Of a DNA stretch of 64,000 nucleotides, positions 20,484 to 30,954 are shown in pieces. A model generated the notes under the pieces. That model had not been told where the DNA came from. It worked only from the letters and a program-made list of their open reading frames with translations, and did not search any database. The stretch spans positions 892,001-956,000 of the forward strand of contig NZ_JAAGWY010000002.1 in assembly GCF_010686705.1 (NCBI RefSeq). The letters run 5' to 3'. Made by a program: the position numbers and the translations under genes. The stretch is from Leifsonia tongyongensis (GTDB lineage Bacteria; Actinomycetota; Actinomycetes; Actinomycetales; Microbacteriaceae). Position 1 is the stretch's first letter. Each line of letters opens with the position of its first letter.

Positions 20484-22601
20484 ATGACTTCTGCCGATCA
20501 CCTGCGCAATCTCGGCGTTCGCGTCACCGAACGCGGCGGCGAGTTGCGCGTCTGGTCGGAGAACGCCGACGGGATGGAACTCTGCCTGTTCGACGACAAG
20601 GACGCGAACTGGCTGGTCAAGACCGTAAGCATGACGAGGGACTCGCACAACGTGTGGGTCGGCCGGTCGCGCTCGCTCACTCCCGGGCGGCGATACGCGA
20701 TCCGCGTGTCAGGACCGGCGAGCCCGACGAACACGTTCAACCCGGAGACCATGCTGATCGACCCCTATGCGCGGGGGCTCCTGCACACCGGGTCGAACGG
20801 ATGGCTGTCCTACGTCGTCGAGGACGGCTTCGACTGGGGCGACTCCCGCAAACCGCTGACCCCTCTCGACCACACCGTCGTCTACGAGACCCACGTCAAG
20901 GGCATCAGCAAGCTGAACCCCGACATCCCCGAAGAGCTGCGCGGCACCTATGCGGGCCTGGCCCACGAGTCCACCACCCGCTACCTGCGTGACCTCGGGG
21001 TGACTGCCGTCGAGCTCCTCCCGGTGCAGGCGTTCCTCTCCGAGCAGCGGCTGATCAACCAGGGACTCACGAACTACTGGGGCTACAACACCCTGAACTT
21101 CTTCTCGCCGCACGCGCCGTACGCCTCGCGGGCGGCGCAGGCGGCAGGACCGGATGCGGTGCTCGCCGAGTTCAAGGGGATGGTCAAGCTCCTGCACGAG
21201 GCGGGACTCGAAGTCATCCTCGACGTCGTCTACAACCACACGGCCGAAGAAGGACTCGGCGGCCCCCGCTCGAGCTTCCGGGGAATCGACAACGCGAACT
21301 ACTACCGCCAGGACGAGCACGGCGCCTATATCGACGTGACCGGGTGCGGCAACACCATCAACTTCGGTCACGACGTGCCGGTGCGACTGGTGCTCGACTC
21401 CCTCCGCTACTGGGCGAACGAGGTCCAGATCGACGGATTCCGCTTCGACCTCGCCGCCACTCTCGGCCGCGACGCCGATGTGCACTACTCCCCCGACCAT
21501 CCGCTGCTCAGAGGTATCCTCGAAGACCCGGACCTCGCGAACGTGAAGATGATCGCCGAACCCTGGGATGTGGGTATCGGCGGCTGGCAGACCGGCAATT
21601 TCCCGCTCGGCTGGTCGGAATGGAACGATCGTTACCGCGACCGCGCACGCGCGTTCTGGCTGGCCGACGTCGCCGAGGCGCGCGCGAAGGGCGCCGCCCC
21701 GACCGGCATCGGCGGATTCGCGACACGGCTCGCGGGCTCGTCCAACACCTTCTCGCCCGAGCGCGGTCCGCTCGCATCGGTGAACTTCATCACCGCACAC
21801 GACGGGTTCACCCTCGCCGACCTCACCTCGTACGACGTCAAGCACAACCTGGGCAACGGCGAGAACAACCGTGACGGCACCGACAACAACCGGTCGTTCA
21901 ACCACGGTGTCGAAGGCCAGACGACCGACGAAGCGATCCTCCTGGACCGCCACAAGGCGATGCGTAACCTCCTGGGCACACTCCTGCTGTCTGCGGGCGT
22001 GCCGATGCTCACCGCCGGCGACGAGTTCGGGCGAAGCCAGCGGGGCAACAACAATGCGTACTGCCAGGACAGCGAGCTCACCTGGCTGAGCTGGCTCCGC
22101 ACGCGCGAGCAGCGCGAACTGCACCAGACCACGCGGCGGCTGCTCGAACTCCGCCGCACGAACCCGGCCCTGCGCCCCAGCAAGTACGCCGTGTTCGGTG
22201 AGACGACGAAGAACGCGAGCCATATGGACTGGTTCGATGCGACCGGCGCCCTGATGGACGACGAGGACTGGAACTCCCCTGAGAACCGGACCCTGCAGTA
22301 CCTTGCGGCGAGCACGCCGGACAAGGAGGAGTTCAACCGGATCCTCCTCATCGTCCACGGCGTGGAGGACGACGTGACCGTCTCGCTGCCGGTCGCGCCG
22401 GGGGTCGAGTCGTACAACCTGTTGTGGGACAGCGCGACGGAGGTTCCGATCGACGAGGACCCGACGCTGCTCGCACCGGGGTCCGAGCGGCTGGTCGGCG
22501 GCACCTCGATGCAGCTGTTCCGCGCGAACGGCCCGCGTGTCGTCGCCGCTCCAGGGGCAGCGCCCAGCCCGCACCCGATTACGGACCCGCTGCCCAGCTG
22601 A
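20484..22601 (+). CDS. glgX: glycogen debranching enzyme GlgX
   Basis: Isoamylase-type debranching enzyme (705 residues, GH13) hydrolysing alpha-1,6 branches of phosphorylase-limited glycogen. An N-terminal CBM48-like domain (VRVTERGGELRVWSENA) precedes the catalytic barrel. Signature regions are VYETHVKGISKLNPDIPEE, DVVYNHTAEEG, the nucleophile region DGFRFDLAATLGRD, the acid/base region MIAEPWDVGIGGWQTGNFP, and FITAHDGFTLADL. Its stop overlaps the start of the next gene (TGATG). Together with GlgP, GlgE and GlgB in the next 8 kb it completes an alpha-glucan turnover set. Confidence 0.96.
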   Translation: MTSADHLRNLGVRVTERGGELRVWSENADGMELCLFDDKDANWLVKTVSMTRDSHNVWVGRSRSLTPGRRYAIRVSGPASPTNTFNPETMLIDPYARGLLHTGSNGWLSYVVEDGFDWGDSRKPLTPLDHTVVYETHVKGISKLNPDIPEELRGTYAGLAHESTTRYLRDLGVTAVELLPVQAFLSEQRLINQGLTNYWGYNTLNFFSPHAPYASRAAQAAGPDAVLAEFKGMVKLLHEAGLEVILDVVYNHTAEEGLGGPRSSFRGIDNANYYRQDEHGAYIDVTGCGNTINFGHDVPVRLVLDSLRYWANEVQIDGFRFDLAATLGRDADVHYSPDHPLLRGILEDPDLANVKMIAEPWDVGIGGWQTGNFPLGWSEWNDRYRDRARAFWLADVAEARAKGAAPTGIGGFATRLAGSSNTFSPERGPLASVNFITAHDGFTLADLTSYDVKHNLGNGENNRDGTDNNRSFNHGVEGQTTDEAILLDRHKAMRNLLGTLLLSAGVPMLTAGDEFGRSQRGNNNAYCQDSELTWLSWLRTREQRELHQTTRRLLELRRTNPALRPSKYAVFGETTKNASHMDWFDATGALMDDEDWNSPENRTLQYLAASTPDKEEFNRILLIVHGVEDDVTVSLPVAPGVESYNLLWDSATEVPIDEDPTLLAPGSERLVGGTSMQLFRANGPRVVAAPGAAPSPHPITDPLPS

Positions 22602-23089
22602 TGGCGAAGCGCACCTCCGCCGGGACGCCCGCGACGGTCGCCCTGACCGCAGCCGGGATCCCGTTCGCCGTCCACGCGTACGAGCACGATCCGTCGGCGC
22701 CGTCGTTCGGGCTGGAGGCTGCCGAGGCGCTCGGCGTCGAGCCCGAACGCGTGTTCAAGACGCTTCTCGCCGACACGGACGCCGGTCTCGTCGTCGGTGT
22801 CGTGCCGGTCGACGGCAGGCTCGACCTCAAGGCACTCGCGACCGCGGTGGGGGCGAAGCGCGCCGTGATGGCGGACGCTGCCGTCGCCGAGCGCCGCACC
22901 GGCTACGTCGTGGGAGGGATCAGCCCGATCGGGCAGAAGACACTCCTGCGCACGGTGATCGACGAGACCGCTGAACTCTTCGACACCGTGTTCGTGTCGG
23001 GCGGGCGGCGCGGTCTCGACGTCGAACTGACCCCGGCCGACCTCATCTCCGCGACGTCGGCCACGGTCGCCCCGATCGCTCGCCCCTAG
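22601..23089 (+). CDS. ybaK: Cys-tRNA(Pro) deacylase (YbaK)
   Basis: Editing deacylase of the YbaK subgroup (162 residues), clearing Cys-tRNA(Pro). Landmarks are AVHAYEHDPSAPSFGLEAAE, the catalytic Lys region RVFKTLLADTD, VPVDGRLDLKALATAVGAK, and the signature loop GYVVGGISPIGQK followed by VSGGRRGLDVELTP. Translation is coupled to glgX through a TGATG overlap, an unexpected pairing of tRNA quality control with glycogen debranching. It is clearly different from the paralogue at 10261. Confidence 0.92.
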   Translation: MAKRTSAGTPATVALTAAGIPFAVHAYEHDPSAPSFGLEAAEALGVEPERVFKTLLADTDAGLVVGVVPVDGRLDLKALATAVGAKRAVMADAAVAERRTGYVVGGISPIGQKTLLRTVIDETAELFDTVFVSGGRRGLDVELTPADLISATSATVAPIARP

Positions 23090-23112
23090 CCGGACGCGGC
23101 CCGCCCTCAGCT

Positions 23113-23175
23113 CGCCGAGTCGTCACTAACTCACCGAAAATCGCGGCGGGAAGGGGAGTTTGCGACCACTCGCCG
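23113..23175. repeat. imperfect inverted repeat in a convergent gap
   Basis: Arms cgccgagtcgtcactaactc (23113-23132) and gagtttgcgaccactcgccg (23156-23175) match at 16 of 20 positions with a 23-base spacer. Located between ybaK and the convergent glgP. It could be a bidirectional terminator or a dispersed palindromic element. Confidence 0.5.
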
Positions 23176-23189
23176 CAGGAAGTGGGAGG

Positions 23190-25751
23190 TCAGCCGGCGA
23201 TGGCGACGAGGCCCAGCTCGGCAGAGCTGAGCAGCAGGTCGTTCCTCGGTACGATGCGCACGGTGTAACCGAACGAGCCTGCGCGGCTCAGTGCGACGGT
23301 GCCGACGTACTCGTAGGCGCCGCCGATCGCCGACTTCTCCTCGACCTCGAGGTCGCGGATGCGCACATGGGTCAGCTGATCGCCGTTCTGGCTCCGCCCG
23401 TAGATGACCTGGACCGAGACGTCTTCCGGCTTCAGGCCGTTCAGCTGGACCCGCGCGCGCAGGTGCAGTTCGTCGCCGACCTGCGGTATCGCATCCACAC
23501 CGCCGGATTCGACATGCACGACCGCGACGCCTGGCCAGGCGCTCCGGACGCGCGCCTTCCACGCCGACAGTGCCCGCGCCCCCGCGTAGCCGTCGTCGCT
23601 CACGCGCCGCTCGAACCCGCTGGCCGGCACGTACATCCGCTCGACGTATTCGCGCACCATCCGGTCCGCACTCAGCTCCGGCGAGAGGGTCGAGAGCGTG
23701 TGCCTGATCTGGTGCAGCCAACCCTCGGGCACCCCGTCGCCGTTGCGCTCGTAGAACCGCGGCGCGATCTGGTTCTCGATGAGGTCGTAGAGGGCTTCCG
23801 CCTCGAGCGCGTCGCGTTCGCTGCCGTCGCCCGCAGCATCCGCCGACGGGATGGCCCAGCCGTTCTCGCCGTCGTAGAACTCGTTCCACCACCCGTCCAG
23901 GATGGAGAGGTTGAGCGCTCCGTTGAGTGCGGCCTTCATACCGGAGGTCCCGCACGCCTCGAGCGGCCGCAGCGGGTTGTTCAGCCACACGTCGGTACCC
24001 GGGTAGAGCAGTTGCGCCATACCGATGTCGTAATCGGGCAGGAACACCAGCCGTGTGCGGATGTCCGGCTCGGCGGCGAACTGGACGAGCCTCTGGATGA
24101 GCCGCTTGCCTTCTTCGTCGGCCGGATGCGATTTGCCCGCGATCACGATCTGCACCGGGCGCTCCGGGTTCAGGAGGATGGCGCGGAGCCTCTCCGGGTC
24201 GTGAAGCATGAGGGTGAGCCGCTTGTACGTCGGCACGCGTCGCGCGAAGCCGATGGTCAGCACCGAGGGGTCCAGCAAGTCGGACATCCACGAGGGCGCG
24301 ACGCCGCCGGGGTTCTGTTTCTCCCAGGCTTCCGAGACACGGCGTCTGGCGTCGCCGACGAGCTGTTCGCGCATCCGGGTGCGGACCGACCAGAGGTCGA
24401 GGTCGCCGAGGCCACCCGATGACCAGTCGGCGGCTGTCGTGTCCGTCGTACCGAGACGTTCCTCGGCGAGCGCCCGCAGCATCGGATCGGTCCAGGTCGG
24501 CGCGTGGACACCGTTCGTGACCGAGTCGATGGGAACCTCGTCGACATCGAATCCCGGCCACAGGCCCCGGAACATCTGCCGGCTGACCTGGCCGTGCAGT
24601 TTGGAGACGCCGTTGGCGTGCTGGCCGAGCCGCAGGCCCATCACCGCCATGTTGAACACGTCGGGCGAGCCGCCGGGGTAGTCTTCACAGCCGAGCGCGA
24701 GCACATCCGACACCTGGACACCGGGGAGCAGGTCGGTCGAGAAGTACCGCTCGACGAGCGGGCGCTCGAACCGGTCGATGCCTGCCGCGACCGGGGTGTG
24801 GGTGGTGAACACGGTGCCGGCGCGAACGACCTGGAGTCCCTCGTCGAAGGTGAGGCCTTCGCCGATCAGGTCGGAGATCCGCTCGACGCCCAGGAATCCC
24901 GCGTGGCCTTCGTTGGTGTGGAAGACCTCGGGCACCGGTGTGCCGCTGAGCTCGGCCCAGACCTTGAGCGCGCGCACCCCGCCGATCCCGAGGAGGAGCT
25001 CCTGAAGCAGCCGGTGCTCTCCCCCGCCGCCGTACAGTCGGTCGGTGACCGAGCGAAGGGCGTCCTCGTTCGCGGGGATGTCCGTGTCGAGGAGCAGGAG
25101 GCGGATGCGTCCGACGGCCGCCTGCCAGACCCGCGCGTGCAGGGCACGGCCCTCCGGCAGCGCCAGCGTGATCTGCACGGCCGTGCCGTCCGGCTGCCGG
25201 AGGACGGCGAGCGGCAGCCCGTCCGGGTCGAGCACGGGATAGCTCTCCAGCTGCCAGCCGTCCGGAGAGATCGCCTGCGAGAAGTAGCCGGAGCGGTAGA
25301 AGAGGCCGACGCCGACCAGTGGCACACCCAGGTCGGAGGCACTCTTCAGGTGGTCTCCGGCGAGGATGCCGAGTCCGCCCGAGTACTGCGGCAGCGCCGC
25401 GGTGATGCCGAACTCAGGCGAGAAGTACGCGATCGACTGCGGGGCCGACCCGTCGAGCCCCTGATACCAGCGCGGCTCGCTCAGATACGCATGCAGGTCG
25501 TCGCGAAGCCGGTTCGCCCACTCGACGTAGCCGTAGTCGTTCGCCAGCTCCGAAAGCCGGGCGGGATGGACCGCACCGAGGAGCGCGATCGGATCATGGC
25601 CCGTCTGCTGCCAGAGCTCGGGTGAGATGCGGGCGAAAAGCTGTCTGGTGGGCTCGTGCCACGACCACCGCAGGTTGCCTGCGAGCTCTTCCAGCGCCCC
25701 GAGTTGTTCAGGGAGGACTGCGCGAACGGTAAACCTTCGGATCGCCTTCAC
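23190..25751 (-). CDS. glgP: alpha-glucan (glycogen/maltodextrin) phosphorylase
   Basis: Phosphorylase releasing glucose-1-phosphate from alpha-1,4-glucans, 853 residues, of the family with an N-terminal DUF3417 domain (EQLGALEELAGNLRWSWHEP). The substrate region (GGLGILAGDHLKSASDLG) is present, as is the PLP pocket: IVIAGKSHPADEEGKRLIQ, PDYDIGMAQLLYPGTDVWLN and the Lys in ACGTSGMKAALNG. In actinobacteria this type also acts on maltose-1-phosphate-linked glucans. It is transcribed divergently from glgE across a 101-base gap. The GTG start has TAGGCT 6 bases upstream and no ribosome-binding site. Confidence 0.95.
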   Translation of the reverse strand: MKAIRRFTVRAVLPEQLGALEELAGNLRWSWHEPTRQLFARISPELWQQTGHDPIALLGAVHPARLSELANDYGYVEWANRLRDDLHAYLSEPRWYQGLDGSAPQSIAYFSPEFGITAALPQYSGGLGILAGDHLKSASDLGVPLVGVGLFYRSGYFSQAISPDGWQLESYPVLDPDGLPLAVLRQPDGTAVQITLALPEGRALHARVWQAAVGRIRLLLLDTDIPANEDALRSVTDRLYGGGGEHRLLQELLLGIGGVRALKVWAELSGTPVPEVFHTNEGHAGFLGVERISDLIGEGLTFDEGLQVVRAGTVFTTHTPVAAGIDRFERPLVERYFSTDLLPGVQVSDVLALGCEDYPGGSPDVFNMAVMGLRLGQHANGVSKLHGQVSRQMFRGLWPGFDVDEVPIDSVTNGVHAPTWTDPMLRALAEERLGTTDTTAADWSSGGLGDLDLWSVRTRMREQLVGDARRRVSEAWEKQNPGGVAPSWMSDLLDPSVLTIGFARRVPTYKRLTLMLHDPERLRAILLNPERPVQIVIAGKSHPADEEGKRLIQRLVQFAAEPDIRTRLVFLPDYDIGMAQLLYPGTDVWLNNPLRPLEACGTSGMKAALNGALNLSILDGWWNEFYDGENGWAIPSADAAGDGSERDALEAEALYDLIENQIAPRFYERNGDGVPEGWLHQIRHTLSTLSPELSADRMVREYVERMYVPASGFERRVSDDGYAGARALSAWKARVRSAWPGVAVVHVESGGVDAIPQVGDELHLRARVQLNGLKPEDVSVQVIYGRSQNGDQLTHVRIRDLEVEEKSAIGGAYEYVGTVALSRAGSFGYTVRIVPRNDLLLSSAELGLVAIAG

Positions 25752-25757
25752 CCCAAC

Positions 25758-25763
25758 AGCCTA
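25758..25763 (-). promoter_or_regulatory. -10 element of a leaderless glgP transcript
   Basis: Minus-strand TAGGCT, 6-base spacer GTTGGG, then the glgP GTG. It faces the glgE promoter, 77 bases away, in the divergent gap. Confidence 0.55.
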
Positions 25764-25840
25764 GGCGAGTCGCATCGGATGCGCGCAAGCCCCGGATGCC
25801 GGCTCGGGAGCGAAGGGTGCCAAGTCGCGGGCCATCGCGG

Positions 25841-25846
25841 TACGGT
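25841..25846 (+). promoter_or_regulatory. -10 element of a leaderless glgE transcript
   Basis: TACGGT, 6-base spacer CAGGGT, then GTG at 25853. The gap to glgP therefore carries two back-to-back leaderless promoters that could share regulation. Confidence 0.5.
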
Positions 25847-25852
25847 CAGGGT

Positions 25853-27934
25853 GTGGGAAAGACTGCGGAGAATCAGAAGGTGGGCAAACAGGCCCGCGCG
25901 GACGCTGCACCGGCCGCCGACGGGCCTGCGCCCTCAGCGTTCACCCCGGCGATCGGCCGAATCCCGATTCTTGCGTTGTCGCCCCAGGTCGACGATGGCG
26001 CGTGGCCCGCGAAGGCGTTCAGCGGCGAGGTCGTCCCGTTCCGGGCGACGGCTTTCCGTGAGGGGCACGACCTGATCGGCGTCGACCTGCTGCTCCTCGA
26101 CCCTCATGGTCAGCAGATCGAGTACCGGATGAAGCCGATCGCCCCCGGAACCGACCGGTGGGAGGCCGAGGTCCAGCTCGAGACCGAGGGGCTGTGGCGG
26201 TACCGGATCCAGGCGTATGGCGACGAGTATGCGACGTGGCTCCACAACGCCGAGGTGAAGGTCCCCGCCGGGCTCGATGTCGAGCTCATGTTCACGATCG
26301 GCCGCGGAATCCTGGAGAGGGCTGCCGACGACGAGCGCCGCAGCCCTGCCGAGCGCCGGCACCTGGGCGAGGCCGCGAAGGTCGTCGCCGACGCGTCGAA
26401 GACGCCGGAGGAGCGACTGGCCGCGGCCGGCGACACCCGTGTCGTGCGCGTACTCGACGCCCGTCCGGTGGTGAGTCTTCCCACCCTGTCGCCGACCCGC
26501 AGTATCCTCGTCGAGCGCTCTCGCGCAGGGGTCGGCAGCTGGTACGAGTTCTTTCCGCGCTCCGAGGGCGCCAAGAAGCAACCGGACGGGTCGTGGAAGT
26601 CGGGCACGTTCCGATCGGCGGCGAAGCGCCTGCCCGAGGTCGCGGCGATGGGGTTCGACGTCGTGTACCTTCCCCCGATCCACCCGATCGGGCGCGAGTT
26701 CCGCAAGGGCCCCAACAACACCCTGAACGCGGGGCCGAACGACCCGGGGTCGCCGTGGGCCATCGGGAGCGCAGAGGGCGGCCACGACGCGATCCATCCC
26801 GACCTCGGTACGGAGAAGGACTTCGTCTTCTTCGTCGGCAAGGCGAAGCAGGCCGGCCTCGAAGTCGCACTCGACCTCGCCCTCCAGGCCGCGCCCGACC
26901 ACCCCTGGGTGAAGCAGCATCCCGAATGGTTCACCACGCTTCCGGACGGGTCGATCGCCTACGCGGAGAACCCGCCGAAGAAGTACCAGGACATCTATCC
27001 GATCAACTTCGACAACGATCCGATCGGGCTGCGCGACGAGATCCTCCGCATCGTGCTGTACTGGATCTCCCTGGGCGTGCGAATCTTCCGCGTCGACAAC
27101 CCGCACACGAAGCCGATCGCCTTCTGGGAGTGGCTGATCCACCACGTCAACGCCGACTACCCTGACGTCGTCTTCCTCGCGGAGGCCTTCACCCGGCCCG
27201 CGATCCTGCAGACGCTCGCGAAGGTGGGATTCCAGCAGTCGTACACGTACTTCACCTGGCGGAACACGAAGGACGAGCTGGCCGAGTTCCTCGACGGCCT
27301 CGCCCACGACACCGCCGACTTCCTGCGGCCCAACCTCTTCGTGAACACACCGGACATCCTGACGGAATACCTGCAGTTCGGCGGGCCGGCCGCCTTCAAG
27401 ATCCGGGCGGCCGTGGCCGCGACCGCGGCGCCCACCTGGGGCGTGTACTCGGGATTCGAGCTGTACGAGAATGTCGCCCGCGCCGGCGCCGAAGAGTACA
27501 TCGACAACGAGAAGTACGAGTTCCGCCCCCGTGACTACGCGCGGGCCCAGAACCTGGGCAAATCGCTCGCGCCGTACCTGACGATGCTGAACCGGGCCAG
27601 GAGCGAGCATCCGGCGCTCCGCCAGCTCCGCAACCTCCACATCCACCGCAGCGAGGACGACGCGATCCTCGTTTACAGCAAATACCTCTCGGGGGCGTTC
27701 ACGCGCAGCGGAAGGCCCGACGCGATCATCGTCGTCGCGAACCTCGACCCCCACTCGGTGCGCGAGACGACCGTGCACCTCGACGTCACGCAGTTCGGGG
27801 TTCCCCTCGGCGGCCTGTTCGAAGTGAAAGACATCGTCACCGGTGCGAAATGGACCTGGGGCGCCGACAACTACGTGCGACTGGATGCGTTCACCGAGCC
27901 CGTCCATATCCTGAGTGTGAAGGGGACCCCCTGA
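25853..27934 (+). CDS. glgE: alpha-1,4-glucan:maltose-1-phosphate maltosyltransferase
   Basis: GlgE elongates alpha-1,4-glucans with maltose-1-phosphate (GH13_3), 693 residues. The first 40 residues are Lys/Ala-rich and probably disordered. The catalytic domain shows [42 protein letters not shown] split around its binding loop, the nucleophile region [19 protein letters not shown] and the acid region [13 protein letters not shown]. The start is GTG 25853, fixed by the TACGGT element. It overlaps glgB (TGATGA), so the two enzymes that build branched glucan are translationally coupled. The usual maltose-1-phosphate suppliers TreS and Mak are not in the window. Confidence 0.96.
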   Translation: MGKTAENQKVGKQARADAAPAADGPAPSAFTPAIGRIPILALSPQVDDGAWPAKAFSGEVVPFRATAFREGHDLIGVDLLLLDPHGQQIEYRMKPIAPGTDRWEAEVQLETEGLWRYRIQAYGDEYATWLHNAEVKVPAGLDVELMFTIGRGILERAADDERRSPAERRHLGEAAKVVADASKTPEERLAAAGDTRVVRVLDARPVVSLPTLSPTRSILVERSRAGVGSWYEFFPRSEGAKKQPDGSWKSGTFRSAAKRLPEVAAMGFDVVYLPPIHPIGREFRKGPNNTLNAGPNDPGSPWAIGSAEGGHDAIHPDLGTEKDFVFFVGKAKQAGLEVALDLALQAAPDHPWVKQHPEWFTTLPDGSIAYAENPPKKYQDIYPINFDNDPIGLRDEILRIVLYWISLGVRIFRVDNPHTKPIAFWEWLIHHVNADYPDVVFLAEAFTRPAILQTLAKVGFQQSYTYFTWRNTKDELAEFLDGLAHDTADFLRPNLFVNTPDILTEYLQFGGPAAFKIRAAVAATAAPTWGVYSGFELYENVARAGAEEYIDNEKYEFRPRDYARAQNLGKSLAPYLTMLNRARSEHPALRQLRNLHIHRSEDDAILVYSKYLSGAFTRSGRPDAIIVVANLDPHSVRETTVHLDVTQFGVPLGGLFEVKDIVTGAKWTWGADNYVRLDAFTEPVHILSVKGTP

Positions 27935-30153
27935 TGAGCCCGATCCCCGAAGGCGCGGCCGCGATCGCCCTCCCGAAGCTGCCCGACTCGCTGCTCGCAG
28001 CAGTCGCGACCGGCAGCCACCACGATCCGCATTCGGTGCTCGGCCAGCACGTCGTCCGCGCCGAAGGCATCGACGACCCGATCACGGTGATCCGCGCGTT
28101 GCGCCCGCTCGCCGGCGAGGTCGTCGCGGTGCTCTCGAACGGTTCGCGTGTCGAGCTCGGGCACCTCGCGCACGGCATCTGGCAGGGATTCAGCCTGCTC
28201 GGGCCCCAGGACTACATGCTCGAGACCCACTACCCCGACGCTCCATCGTGGACGGCCGACGATCCGTACCGGTTCCGCCCCTCGATAGGCGACCTCGACC
28301 TGCACCTCATCGGCGAAGGCCGCCACGAACGGCTCTGGGATGCACTCGGCTCGCATCACAAAGCCCACTTCGGCGTCGCGACCGAAACCGTCGGAACCGG
28401 TTTCACCGTCTGGGCGCCGCACGCCCGGGCCGTGCGGGTCGTCGGCGACTTCAATGACTGGGACGGCACCCAGCACGCCATGCGCAACATGGGGACCACC
28501 GGGGTGTGGGAGCTCTTCATTCCCGGGATCGCGCCCGGCACGATCTACAAGTACGACCTTCTCGGTCAGGACGGCAACTGGGTGCGCAAAGCCGACCCGA
28601 TGGCGCGCTTCACGGAGCGTCCGCCTGCGACCGCATCCGTCGTCGGCGAGAGCCACTACGAGTGGGCTGACGGCGACTGGCTGACGGCGCGGTCGTCGCA
28701 CGACCCGCACAACGGCCCGATGAGCGTCTATGAGCTGCATGTCGGCAGCTGGCGGCCGGGTCTCGGCTACCGGGAGCTCGCCGACCAGCTCATCGACTAC
28801 ATCGGTGAGCTCGGGTACACGCATGTCGAGTTCCTGCCGCTCGCCGAGCATCCGTTCGGCGGTTCCTGGGGCTACCAGGTGACCGGGTACTACGCACCGA
28901 CCAGCCGTTTCGGGCATCCGGACGATCTCAAGTACCTCATCGACCGCCTGCACCGCGCGGGCATCGGCGTCCTCGTCGACTGGGTGCCGGGCCATTTCCC
29001 CAAAGACGACTGGGCCCTCGCACGGTTCGACGGGCAGCCGCTCTACGAGCACTCCGACCCGCGCAGGGGCGAGCAGAAGGACTGGGGCACCCTGATCTTC
29101 GACTTCGGGAACTCCCAGGTGCGCAACTTCCTCGTCGCGAACGCGCTCTACTGGCTGGAGGAGTTCCACGTCGACGGTCTGCGCGTCGATGCCGTCGCCT
29201 CGATGCTCTACCTCGACTACTCCCGCGAAGACGGCGAATGGGAGCCGAACAAATACGGCGGCCGGGAGAACCTCGAAGCGATCGGCTTCCTGCAGGAGGT
29301 CACGGCGACGTCGTACAAGAGGAACCCCGGCACCGTGATGATCGCCGAAGAGTCGACCAGCTGGGGCGGCGTCACCCAGCCCACCTCCAGCGGAGGACTC
29401 GGTTTCGGGTTCAAATGGAACATGGGGTGGATGCACGACTCGCTCCAGTACATCCAGGAGGACCCGATGTACCGCTCGTACCACCACAACGAGATCACGT
29501 TCTCGTTCGTGTATGCGTTCAGCGAGAACTTCCTCCTCCCCATCAGCCATGACGAGGTCGTGCACGGTAAGGGCTCGCTGCTGAGCAAGATGCCCGGCGA
29601 TCACTGGCAGCAGCTCGCCAATGTGCGCGCCTACCTGTCGTTCATGTGGGCGCATCCGGGCAAGCAACTGCTGTTCATGGGCCAGGAATTCGGCCAGCCC
29701 TCGGAGTGGAGCGAAGAGCGCGGACTCGACTGGTGGATCCTCGACCAGCCGACGCACCGTGGACTGTTCGACCTGGTCGGCCAGCTGAACCGCGTGTACC
29801 GCGACAACCCGGCCTTGTGGGCGCTCGACAACGACCCCGCGGGTTTCGAGTGGATCGACGGCGGCGACGCAGCCGGAAACGTGGTCTCGTTCCTGCGCTG
29901 GGACAAGGATGGCAACCCGATCGCGGTGCTGATGAACTTCTCGGGGAACCCCCACACCGACTACCGCGTCGGGCTTCCGATCGCCGGACGCTGGGAGGAA
30001 CTGCTCAACACCGACGCGGTCGTCTTCGGCGGATCGGGTGTCGGAAACCTGGGCGCCGTGGAGGCCGCCGCCGAGCCGTGGGGCGGACGACCGGCATCCG
30101 CGCTGGTCACCCTGCCACCGCTCGGAGGACTGTGGCTCAAACCGTCGAGCTGA
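27934..30153 (+). CDS. glgB: 1,4-alpha-glucan branching enzyme
   Basis: Introduces alpha-1,6 branches into glucan made by GlgE; 739 residues, GH13_9. An N-terminal beta domain and a CBM48 ([20 protein letters not shown]) precede the barrel. Signature segments: [40 protein letters not shown], nucleophile region [19 protein letters not shown], acid region [15 protein letters not shown], and [16 protein letters not shown]. Its 3' end overlaps the convergent SDR gene by 17 bases. All key residues are intact. Confidence 0.97.
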   Translation: MSPIPEGAAAIALPKLPDSLLAAVATGSHHDPHSVLGQHVVRAEGIDDPITVIRALRPLAGEVVAVLSNGSRVELGHLAHGIWQGFSLLGPQDYMLETHYPDAPSWTADDPYRFRPSIGDLDLHLIGEGRHERLWDALGSHHKAHFGVATETVGTGFTVWAPHARAVRVVGDFNDWDGTQHAMRNMGTTGVWELFIPGIAPGTIYKYDLLGQDGNWVRKADPMARFTERPPATASVVGESHYEWADGDWLTARSSHDPHNGPMSVYELHVGSWRPGLGYRELADQLIDYIGELGYTHVEFLPLAEHPFGGSWGYQVTGYYAPTSRFGHPDDLKYLIDRLHRAGIGVLVDWVPGHFPKDDWALARFDGQPLYEHSDPRRGEQKDWGTLIFDFGNSQVRNFLVANALYWLEEFHVDGLRVDAVASMLYLDYSREDGEWEPNKYGGRENLEAIGFLQEVTATSYKRNPGTVMIAEESTSWGGVTQPTSSGGLGFGFKWNMGWMHDSLQYIQEDPMYRSYHHNEITFSFVYAFSENFLLPISHDEVVHGKGSLLSKMPGDHWQQLANVRAYLSFMWAHPGKQLLFMGQEFGQPSEWSEERGLDWWILDQPTHRGLFDLVGQLNRVYRDNPALWALDNDPAGFEWIDGGDAAGNVVSFLRWDKDGNPIAVLMNFSGNPHTDYRVGLPIAGRWEELLNTDAVVFGGSGVGNLGAVEAAAEPWGGRPASALVTLPPLGGLWLKPSS

Positions 30154-30922
30154 GCCACCTTTCGAAGTCCAGCCCGTCGATCGCCTGATCGGGGGCGAGA
30201 TTGTCGCCGGCACGCCATGCGGCGCCGAGCGCGCCGGGCTGCCGGATGCCGGCGATCACCGCCCGCGAGCCGGTCGCTTGCTTCCAGGCCTCCGCGAGCG
30301 CCCTGGACGACTGGATGCGCGGACCTCCGACGGCGCGTGTCGAGTTCGACGGCCCGTTGCCCTCAGCCGCATCCACCAGGATCGTCGCCACGTCGGACAC
30401 CGCGATCGTCTGGAAGCGCACCTTCGAGAACGCCGGGATGATCCCCGCCCGTGCGCCGGCGGCGAAGAGCGACGCGATGAAATCGTGGAACTGCGTCGTC
30501 CGGACGATCCGGGTTTCGATGGGCGAATCGTGGTACGTGCGCTCCTGCGCCGCCTTGGCCCGGTAATAGGAGTAGCCCGAACGGTCGACGTTGACGATCG
30601 AGAGCAGCACAGCGTGGCCGACACCGAAACGTGCGGCCGTGTGCAGGAGGTTCTGCGAACCGATCGTGAAGGTGTGGCCCGCTTCGCGCCCGGCTCCGTT
30701 CGACGCGTCGATGAGCACATCCATGCCGTCGACCGCCTCTTCCAGGCCGTCCGCGGTGACCAGGTCGGCGGTCGTGTAGACAGCGCCAGGAACGTAGGAC
30801 GGGTTGTCGTCGTCCGGCACGCGCCGGCTTGCGACGACCACATCGTGGCCGCGTCCGACGGCTTCGGCCACGATCGCGCGACCGGCGAGCCCGGTCCCGC
30901 CGACGACGAGGACGCGCGCCAT
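30137..30922 (-). CDS. NAD(P)H-binding SDR-like protein
   Basis: A 261-residue atypical short-chain dehydrogenase of the NmrA/NAD(P)H-binding group. The N-terminus [20 protein letters not shown] carries the GGTGxxG Rossmann motif. Later blocks are [32 protein letters not shown] and [19 protein letters not shown], typical of uncharacterised proteins related to NmrA regulators and quinone reductases. The catalytic Tyr/Lys can be read as YYRAK. GGGAGG precedes the ATG. Substrate and partner unknown. Confidence 0.87.
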   Translation of the reverse strand: MARVLVVGGTGLAGRAIVAEAVGRGHDVVVASRRVPDDDNPSYVPGAVYTTADLVTADGLEEAVDGMDVLIDASNGAGREAGHTFTIGSQNLLHTAARFGVGHAVLLSIVNVDRSGYSYYRAKAAQERTYHDSPIETRIVRTTQFHDFIASLFAAGARAGIIPAFSKVRFQTIAVSDVATILVDAAEGNGPSNSTRAVGGPRIQSSRALAEAWKQATGSRAVIAGIRQPGALGAAWRAGDNLAPDQAIDGLDFERWLSSTV

Positions 30923-30954
30923 GCGGGGCCTCCCGGGGTCAGGTCTGGCGTGGT

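Noticed and set aside
20709-22574. Long minus-strand frame opposite glgX
   Set aside because: Antisense to an intact GH13 enzyme; composition is that of a shadow frame.
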